Assembly (NCBI GenBank): GCA_951640165.1
Contig: OX621250.1
Coordinates: 9,486,001-9,550,000 of the forward strand
DNA from: Pseudoips prasinana
Taxonomy: Eukaryota > Arthropoda > Insecta > Lepidoptera > Nolidae
Reading direction: 5' to 3'
Length of the DNA: 64,000 nucleotides
Part shown: piece by piece, positions 53,202 through 61,434 of the stretch
How positions within the stretch are numbered: position 1 is the first letter of the stretch
How the letters are laid out: each line of letters begins with the position of its first letter
Translations under genes and position numbers: made by a program
The notes under the pieces: model-generated
Told to the model about the DNA's origin: nothing
Database searches by the model: none
Seen by the model: the letters and a program-made list of their open reading frames with translations, nothing else

Positions 53202-53612
53202 ACTGCCTCGTTGGTCTAGCGGTAGCGTGTTCAACCGCAGATAATGAGGTCCTGGGTTCCAATCCCGGCTCGGGCCAAAAGTGGTTTTGAGACTTTTCTG
53301 TAAAAAGAAAAATTTCTCAGTATCAGCCCGAAGTCTATGAGTTGGCGGTATTATACCCCCGTGCCTCGGAGAGCACGTAAAGCCGACGGTCCTTTACCTG
53401 ACCTCTTTCCGGTCATGTCACTAGTCATCCTAACGGATCATGAGTATATGTCACGCAGATGGCTAGTCTCCATTAAGACTGGCCACCGTGGCCGAAATTA
53501 TTTATTTATTATTAGTCCTACTTTTAAATTTAAAATATCGTCGCCAGCAGTGGTTACGGCTAGGCTGCGTGTTACGGCTGATCTGATGAAGATAATGATG
53601 ATGATGATGAGG
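53202..53612 (+). mobile_element. SINE5 followed by an RTE-like tail
   Basis: A box TTGGTCTAGCGGTAGCGTG, B box GGGTTCCAATCCCGG, body to GGCCACCGTGGCCGAAATT (about 53500). A segment ending in GCTGATCTGATGAAGATAAT(GAT)n follows to 53612. Confidence 0.75.
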
Positions 53613-54454
53613 TATATATTTTGATAAATACAACTCTATTTGTTGAAGTATTATAAATTACTTATTAAAATTTCAAACAACAACCTACACTATGAATAAG
53701 ACATTAAGGCAGAAACACACTAACAGCTTCGCTGCTTTATGGAGAAGCTAGGTAGCGGTTTGTAAGAGGTCGCATCAAATTGGTATTCTCAACTGGGAAA
53801 TATTAGGGTTTACTTTCATGTCTCTGTCATAAAGTTTTCTTTTAATTATGGCACTTAATAGCATGAAATATGGCATAGTGAGAGGCGGAAGTAGATCCGT
53901 GTCGCTGTGTTAAGGGTTTTGGATCGGTAAAGTGACATTCGCCGCAGTTCACCACGATATGTATAATAACACCAGGGATTTCAAGGGGAGTTTATAAACC
54001 ACACTGTGTAATACTGAATTCAGACTATTTATTCCATTAGATTTCTTAAACAAATTTACATAACAGTTCCACGCTCTGGCTCAACACACCAGTGAATCTG
54101 TCTGTCTCTCAATGTTTTTTTATCAGAACATTCTTTTTAATCGGGATATCAAATATGTTAAACCTTATGTCCAGCGATTTAAAAGAATGAAAAGAGTTCC
54201 TAGCTTCTAGTTTTAAAAAGAGGTTGTATATGAGGGTAATATATAATTTCTATTTGTACTAAAATCGACAACAGTAAGTCTTTAAAAATGTAGACAATTG
54301 AAAGTTGTGTAATGGATTTGTACGGATTTTGATAGTTATTTTTTTAATATAATGGTTAAAGCTACAACTTGTTTTATAGCACATTGTAGCGTAATCCTCT
54401 GGCTATTCTTTTCTAAACTAAACTTGTCACAATAAAAAAATAACAGCCCCCCAC
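53613..54454. other. Nothing recognised
   Basis: AT-rich, with no shared repeats or coding motifs. Confidence 0.3.
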
Positions 54455-54645
54455 CCCCCCCTATCATCCCGTGGGTGACGTAAAAGTCGACTAAGAGATA
54501 CATCAGGTAGTACTTGGTACCACATAGCTGCTGTCGCCACCTCGCATGCCTAGCGCGGTGACTAAAGCAAATCGCTCCAAATGGCAACGTTGTGCGTTAT
54601 GAGGCATATTCCAACAGTGGGTGACTTCAGGCTGATGATGTAAAT
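54455..54645 (+). repeat. Retroposon fragment with GATGATG end
   Basis: CATCCCGTGGGTGACGTAAA, GTCGACTAAGAGATACATCA and a 3' end AGTGGGTGACTTCAGGCTGA plus TGATG. This is a known-looking lepidopteran repeat type, sharing an RTE-like terminal motif. Confidence 0.5.
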
Positions 54646-55004
54646 CTTATCAAAAGTCGTGCAAATTCATCACACAACATTTTTATTGTATTCATTTTTA
54701 ATTAATGTTTTGCGCAATAAAATGTGTTTTGTACTCATTCAGCCTATCCAATGTTCTTAACAAAATAAAAGAATATTCCTAACAATCACAGATAATTTAG
54801 TTTTCATCAAAGAAACATAAACATCCAAATATAACTAATTACGTTTAGTTTACATAGGAGTGCTTTTGGAAGCATCGGTTCAAATGTGAAGGAAGTAATC
54901 AGTTCAAGCTAGGAAACGCGTCTACCTCAGGAAATGCTACAGTAAATAATCACTGTAACGCTGATCTTCCGATAGCGCTTAAAAGTTGAAGAATACGACT
55001 GTGT
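54646..55004. other. Nothing recognised
   Basis: No coding or repeat signal. Confidence 0.3.
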
Positions 55005-55080
55005 AAAATAAATAAAATAAATGAAAAAGGTTTCCATTCACGTAGACTTTAAAAAGCGCTTGTATATAGTCATATGAATA
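55005..55080 (-). repeat. Poly(A)-tailed retroposon, copy D (short)
   Basis: The terminal 75 bp only, reverse strand CAAGCGCTTTTTAAAGTCTA..GAATGGAAACC, with an A-rich tail. Confidence 0.55.
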
Positions 55081-55333
55081 CAATGAATAACAGTAGCATT
55101 GGCTCGCATATCTTGTAATGGGATTCATACCTTTAAGTCCATACAATGCATATCGCCTGCGGATGTGATCCCATAGCGTTCGATATAGATAGTATCACAC
55201 CTTGTACTAAAAGGTCTTAACGCCATTCACTGAACAGATGGTCGCAAATTACGGTTTACAATGAAACATGTTTTACCTAGTTTAGTTCAAAACTAGGTAA
55301 AACGTGTTCAGCTGCAAAGAATAAACATGGAAC

Positions 55334-55450
55334 ATGGATTCTAACCTCGAAAAAAATCCCTAACACAAAACAATTCATATTTATTTAACTATGAGCTTAA
55401 GTACACATGGATTACGTCTTAGGGATTTTTTTTCGAGGTTAGAATCTTTC
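55334..55450. mobile_element. Foldback element
   Basis: Arms GATTCTAACCTCGAAAAAAA (55338) and TTTTTTTTCGAGGTTAGAAT (to 55446) are near-perfect inverted repeats of about 28 bp around a 55-bp core. A second small hairpin (ACCTAGTTT / AACTAGGT) lies at 55267-55300. Confidence 0.55.
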
Positions 55451-56279
55451 CATGCATGCCAATACATGGTAGGTGCCCATGTATTTTCTGCTACTCCAAG
55501 GTTGACTGGCAGAAAATGCCTTTGGCATTATTTAGTCTTTGTAAATTGTTGTGCATAAAGTTTAAATTAAAAAAAAAATTATCACGTAAGTATCTATGAT
55601 TGGTGGACAGACCTGTTGACCAGTGGTTAGTGAACCTGACTGCTAAGATGGAAGTCGTGGCAGGGATAACTTTCAATAACGCAAGCGTTGTCTTCAGAAA
55701 AATTCAAAAAATTAAAAACACCTCTACAAAATAATTTATACTTATCCACTTCAACCTATATAGTAAATGCTTGAAACAGAATAAGCTTGAAAATAATAAT
55801 TGTTCATGATGAACAATATATCATTGTGGTATTAGATTATTATTTTCTCGCAATTATTGACTATGTATTATTATATTTCACTCTGTATTTTATGTGATTA
55901 AATAGTTTTCAGTTCACTCTATTTTCACACGTAAATGGTAGCTGTTACGGGTGAGAAAAGCATACGATAAAATTGTATATTGTTAGCCTCTTAACATTGT
56001 ACCCAAGCTACAATACACGGGTTATTTCGTAAAGATAATTAGAGTTAAGCTAGTTAATAAATAAGAAACAATTTGTTACACAACAGGCCTGAAGTCAACT
56101 ATCAGTAGTCCAGTACAACGTAGCCGCGGTTAATAGTTGCCTGAGAGAATTTATAAATGCAACAGCCGATGATCTAAGCACGCACATCGATGTTTTGTTT
56201 ATACAAAATGCATTTAACACCTCAGAACCTGTTCCTTCTGGGGAATATACAATGTTCACCACTAAATTGTATCATATTA
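55451..56279. other. Mostly unrecognised
   Basis: A SINE4 head scrap (CCTGTTGACCAGTGGTTAG) lies at 55611-55630. Otherwise AT-rich. Confidence 0.35.
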
Positions 56280-56585
56280 TGCTTTGCACGCCGCAGGTCG
56301 TGGGTTCGGTTCCCACCCAGGACAGATATTTGTGTGCATAAACTTGTATATTAGTCTTGATTCTGAGTGTAATTATCTATATAAGTACGTATTTATGTTT
56401 CCATAGTACAAGCTCTGATTAGTTTGGGATCAGATGACCGTGTGTGAATAATGTCCTAACGGCTAAACGGCTGGAGCAATTTTAATAAAATTTGGTATAG
56501 AGTTAGTTGACACACTGACACGCTGATTATTACATAGGCTATAATTTATAAAGTTTTACACGGGAAAACCGCCAGGCACGGCTAG
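56280..56585 (+). repeat. SINE3 (5' truncated) joined to a Helitron A 3' half
   Basis: 56280-56455 runs from GCACGCCGCAGGTCGTGGGT to GTGTGTGAATAATGTCCT. 56456-56585 is a Helitron interior ending in CAGGCACGGCTAG. Confidence 0.65.
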
Positions 56586-57219
56586 TAACTTATATGGATA
56601 GGTTTCTAAGCTATGTTTTATAAAAATCACAATAAATAAAGCGGAAGTGTGAAAAAATCTAAATATGGAGGGTAGCTTTAATCCCAAGCTTATCTAACAA
56701 ACTGATTAATGTTTTTTGTGGGTAGTTACAAGCCCATTATTTGATACCGAAACACAGAAAGCGCGCGGTACCGAATAAATTGTTCAACAAACATAGTGCA
56801 CCGTCTTATCACGTGATCGGTATCTGGTATCTGGTATCGGTATCTTACATGATTAGTTTAGACACGCCTAATGTGCCGTGACGCGACTGATAAATTGCTC
56901 TAGCACAGTATGTTGGTTTGATCCCGATTCGGAGCATAACTATTGAGGAATGGGCTCCATTAAAACAAGGCCACTGAAAAAAAAAATTCACACGTTAAGA
57001 AGACGTGTTTGTATTTTGAACACTTACCAATTTAACGAGTTATTGATGCATAGTACAGATAGAATAGAAAATCGTAGCTAGGAGTTATAGAGGAATGGCT
57101 AGGCATCGCCAGCCCTTACGAAATGTTCAAACTGATGACTGATAAACAGGGTGGAACATGAGTGAAGGTGTAATTTTATATCATAATCATCGCGGACGTG
57201 GACAAACTGAAGGAAGTCA
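56586..57219. other. Nothing recognised
   Basis: Contains a short TCGGTATCTGGTATC direct repeat at 56818-56845. Non-coding. Confidence 0.3.
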
Positions 57220-57350
57220 AAGTGGACGTGTTTCGGCCAAAATGATTAGCCGAAACACGTCCACTTCTGGACAAGGGTCTGGCCCAAAGATTTCCACAAT
57301 TGTTATTCTTGCGTTACCCGCATCCAGCAGCTTCCAGGGACTCTCACAAT
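57220..57350 (-). repeat. RTE 3' end with a terminal 17-bp hairpin
   Basis: 57240-57350 is a minus-strand RTE 3' end (CGTCCACTTCTGGACAAGGG). AAGTGGACGTGTTTCGG (57220-57236) and its complement at 57250-57266 form a perfect stem. Confidence 0.65.
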
Positions 57351-57494
57351 AATATGTTAAATGTTTTATGTATAAAATGTGAATCCAAACAGTTGTTTAA
57401 AATCAATGTCGTATTTTTAGTTACAAAATTACCGTAACTGTACCGTTGGGATAGTGAATACAAATAAAATAGACTTCCAAATTATTCACAACAT

Positions 57495-57650
57495 AATACA
57501 TATATAGACTCACACCTGTTTCCCAGAGGGGTAGGCAGACACAACAGATTTCCATTTGTCACGACCTTTGCACACCTCTTTTACCTCGTTTACTGTCACT
57601 ATATTATTCATACATGTTCGCTGGTTTAGGGTATTTCTTACCTGGCCTTT
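57495..57650 (-). pseudogene. LINE C-terminus, KEVCKDRDKWKS type
   Basis: The third copy; TTTCCCAGAGGGGTAGGCAG and TTTGTCACGACC on the plus strand. Confidence 0.6.
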
Positions 57651-58014
57651 CTTGAACATAAAAATTGAGGGTAATCGAAAACCAAACTCAAGAGAGAAAA
57701 GAACTCATGTCAAATCACCTGCCTGTCCCAAATGGCATACTTCCCAATCAGGACAACACCAGCGGCGCATGCGTGCCATTGCGGCTGCCTCTGTATATTT
57801 AAAACTATTTAATCACTTAAACTGTGATCCATATGCATTACTTACACATGGTGTCCTGTTACATTGGATTTATCACTTGGCTAATACGAGGTTAAATATA
57901 ATTAGTGTGCAAACTTTGCGGGTAGTATAACTGTATCTTTAAATTTGTAATTGTATAATTATAAATTGCTGTTTTATAAATATAAAATATATATTTTATA
58001 AGATTTACTGTTGA
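57651..58014. other. Nothing recognised
   Basis: A frame at 57556-57930 spans LINE and unassigned sequence and is probably chance. Confidence 0.3.
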
Positions 58015-58345
58015 TCTAATGGTTAGTGACCAAGACTGCCAAGCCAGAGGTCGTGGGTTCGATACCCGCCCAGGAAAAATCTTTCTGTGACGAACTTAGA
58101 GCCTATGTGTTATTCGGATATATAAGTTATATTACTACAAAGTTTCATCAAAATTCGTTAGGTAGTTTTTGCGTGAAAGAGTAACAAACATACACTCACA
58201 AACCTTCGCATTCATCATGTGTTAAAAAATAAATCAAGTATATTTTTCAGTTGGTGGCCATATTACATGCTCAGCCTAGTTTGGGATCAGATAGCAATAT
58301 GGGACAAATAGTCCCAATGTATTATTTATTATTATTATAGTATTC
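58015..58345 (+). mobile_element. SINE4 copy interrupted by a Helitron-like piece
   Basis: The head is GTTGATCTAATGGTTAGTGA with B box GTGGGTTCGATACCCGCCC. The tail is GTTTGGGATCAGATAGCA. Between them, 58100-58222 has GTAACAAACATACACTCACA and AACCTTCGCATTCA, as in Helitron A. Confidence 0.7.
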
Positions 58346-59034
58346 GATATAAACAATATTTATATTAGACCATCTATAAATCACTTCGTACCGAACAGAA
58401 AAGAATTATCCAAATTAGTTAACAAGAAACGGGATAACTTAAGAACATTTAGATAAAATAATAAACAGTAAAATTGATTACCCCATTCTTTTAATGCGGT
58501 TACAAAAATAAGGAATAAAAGGATTTTTAGGACTTCGATAATCGTGGAACTGATGATCTAAATCGTTACCTTCCTTCAGGTCTCAATCTATCTCTTTTAG
58601 TTATCAATTTAGTCATGAAAAGGTATCACGATTACTTTTAAAGTACATCTAAACAAAACAAAACGCCACAAAAGTAAACACGCTGTATTAATTCAACTTG
58701 CGACCACACGATGGGTGACCGCGGACAGTCCATCTGTCAACCACACTACCTGAATTCCTTTGACCTACCCACGTGCTTCTTTGACGGTGTTTAATAGTCG
58801 CCCTACCCGCTGCGAGATCATTTGTCAGCATGCGTGGACACTGGACATATAAACTTGAGATATTGCAATGTATACCTTATTGTAATAGTAGTAAGGTAGA
58901 TAAAAAAAATATGTTTAAAAATCTTTTGTGTGATGTATGAAGTTCATTTATTTCATTATGTTATCATGATGCAATGCGTGTATTTTTAGGTAGCCAATTC
59001 TTGTTCACAAATAAGAATAATAATAATAACATCA
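58346..59034. other. Nothing clear
   Basis: 58700-58740 has GATGGGTGACCGCGGACAGTCCATC, a chance-like or scrambled 5S-like string. Otherwise non-coding. Confidence 0.3.
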
Positions 59035-59462
59035 TAAGCCATAATCGGCACGCATAGCAAGGGGGGTTGGCAATCGCGGTTTGATGGTCACAGAAAAACG
59101 CTGCCTCCCGTTTTCTGTTAGGTATTCTCTCGGATGATTTCTCCGCCCCCACGGGATGAGATGGGGTTATGATATTCTATGCCGTCACCACACAGCAAAA
59201 TAATTATATCCTGGGCCGTTATTGACACACGGCCATCTGATTCCAAGCTAAGCAGAGCTTGTACTGTGAAATGCAGATAACTGATATAATACATATACTA
59301 CTTTCTTTCTTTTGTAAATACATACTTATATAGATAATTACACCCAGACTCGGGACAAACAGACATGTTCATTCACACAAATATCTGTCCTGGGTGGAAG
59401 TCGAACCCACGACCTGCGACGTTAAAGGCAAGGATTTACTTACCCCGCTAACTGGGCCGTCA
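59035..59462 (-). mobile_element. RTE-tailed retroposon fragment and full SINE3
   Basis: 59035-59205 matches 50405-50665 (CACGGGATGAGATGGGGTTA). 59206-59462 is a SINE3 with an uninterrupted ATATAGATAATTACACCCAG, the empty form of the Helitron target. Confidence 0.75.
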
Positions 59463-59520
59463 TGGTCAATGCTTTATGATTGATGCAATTTATATCTTGT
59501 TCTTTTCTCCTAGTCATACG

Positions 59521-59818
59521 TCTAAATATAATAAAATCGTAGGAAAATCAAAACTGTACATTGCATATTTTTTTAAAAGGATACTTGGGCCGTGATCTAC
59601 AATCGACATCGAAACCAAAAATATACTTTTTAGATTTTTTGTCTGTATGTATGTCCGGGCTAAACTCAAAAAGTACTGCATGGATTTACTTAAAATTTTG
59701 CATGAATACTAATAAGAGGTCAACATATAGGCTACATATTATCACGCTATCACCTACGGAGGAGGAGCTGTGATAATTTATAAAGTTTAACGCGGGTAAA
59801 ACCGCGGGGCACAGCTAG
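59521..59818 (+). mobile_element. Helitron B, full length, 298 bp
   Basis: Starts TCTAAATATAATAAAATCGT and ends GCGGGTAAAACCGCGGGGCA followed by CAGCTAG. The hairpin sits just before the CTAG end. Confidence 0.8.
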
Positions 59819-60182
59819 TGTCTAATACGCCATTTCACTGTCCACCCCAATCTAACAGACTTTTAATACTCCTATACGTAGAACTTTTTAACAACGTACT
59901 TCTTTTGTTGGATGTATGAAGTTTTTTTATTTCATTGTGTTATTTAATGAAATGCGTTTATTTTTAGGCAGCCAATTCTTATTCACGGAAGAATTTATGG
60001 AACTCCACCTGAAGGACTTCCGCCATTCTCATGCATTTTTTAAATTATATGTCCTCTTCCCACAGTGAGCTCTCTTAGACTCCATTCCACTGTTTACTTA
60101 GTGTTAACCAACTTATAATAATATTCAGAAATAACTAAAAGTATTGAGCATATATTGTGTTTGCTTGCTAAATAATTTCAGT
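59819..60182. other. Nothing recognised
   Basis: 59900-59990 resembles 58925-59005 (GATGTATGAAGTT..TTTATTTCATTGTGTTAT, then GCAGCCAATTCTTATTCAC), a local duplicate of about 80 bp. Otherwise non-coding. Confidence 0.4.
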
Positions 60183-60672
60183 AAGTGGACCAAATCTCGT
60201 GTATATGCCCCATTGAGTATGTTTCGCCGGAGCGTCTCAACTGGGCCGTGTTGAAACCGGTAGTAGAGACACCCGCTGAGTTTGTTTCGCTGGGTCTTCT
60301 CAGTTGGGGCGCATTGGATCCGGTGGTAGCATTAAAGCGCGACCGTCGTTACAAACACAAGGTCCGCCATAATGATAACATTTAATTCGTACCTTAATAT
60401 AGACAGAACCATTCAGACAATATGTAGTAAAAATATAGCTAAAATTTAGATATTTAAACACATGATCCTTGACAATAACTTAATTTTAGTTAGCTAAATA
60501 TCGTTACTGTTATAAAATAAATCTTATTGTAAATTATTTCCTACAATCCGTGTACCTAAATATCGATATGTACCTAGAAAAAATTATATATTACTGCGAA
60601 CATGTTCTGACTATTTACAAGCGCTTTTTTAAAGTCTACGTGAATAAAAACCTTTTTTATTTTATTTTATTT
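60183..60672 (+). pseudogene. Poly(A)-tailed retroposon with coding tail, copy E
   Basis: A frame open from 60185 (GTG, no ATG) to 60385 encodes pieces CPIEYVSPERLNW, VLKPVVETPAEF, WGALDPVVALKRDRRY and KHKVRHNDNI. A 280-bp 3' UTR ends GTGAATAAAAACC and an A/T-rich tail. An AG-ending pyrimidine-poor stretch (AATAATTTCAG) precedes it, so an exon boundary is conceivable. Homology with copy A begins at nearly the same base. The protein is unrecognised. Confidence 0.6.
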
Positions 60673-61050
60673 TTTATCAATTGTGTAGGATGTATGGAGT
60701 TAGTTATAGAACCTTATACCTATGTACATTGCCCCATAAAAGAGTAACTTATTTTTTGGATACGGGTGGTAAGTAAGACAAGATTATGCTTATATCTAGT
60801 ATATAAAACTGAAACTTAACTTGTACTGATCGTCCATCATATGAGATTGCTATCTAAGCTAAGATCGACGGTCCATGATTATCCCTGTGAACATTATAAT
60901 ACAGAGATTTATTGGACCGAGATGTTACGTAACTAAGGGTTATCTACGTATGATAATGGAATGCGGAAGAACTTTAGTTAATGTAGAAATTGATTTGGAA
61001 TGAGGTAAATGTCGTAACATAAATAGTGACCAATATAATTATTATTTTTA
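60673..61050. other. Nothing recognised
   Basis: AT-rich and non-coding. Confidence 0.3.
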
Positions 61051-61371
61051 CTAGCTGTGCCCCGCGGTTTTACCCGCGTTAAATTTTATAAATTATCACA
61101 GCCCCTCCCCCGTAGGTGATACCGTGATAATATGTAGCCTATATGTTGACCCGACCTCTTAGTAATATTCATGCAAAATTTGAAGTAAATCCATGCAGTA
61201 CTTTTTGAGTTTAGCCCGGACATACATACAGACAAACAGATAAACAGACAAAAATTCTAAAAACTATTTTTTTGGCTTCAATGTCGATTGTAGATCACGC
61301 CCCAAGTATCCTTTTTAAATAACATTCAATGTACAGTTTTGACATTCCTACGATTTTATTATATGTATAGA
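61051..61371 (-). mobile_element. Helitron B, full length, 321 bp
   Basis: On the minus strand it starts TCTATACATATAATAAAATC and ends CCGCGGGGCACAGCTAG, between A and T. It has the terminal hairpin. Confidence 0.8.
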
Positions 61372-61434
61372 TTAACTCTTTTATTATTCTTATCTGTATC
61401 TAACCTGCTGTATGCCAATTTGGTGGGTCATAGC

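Noticed and set aside
53581..53612. (GAT)n microsatellites as independent loci
   Set aside because: They sit at the 3' ends of RTE-type insertions and are retroposition tails.
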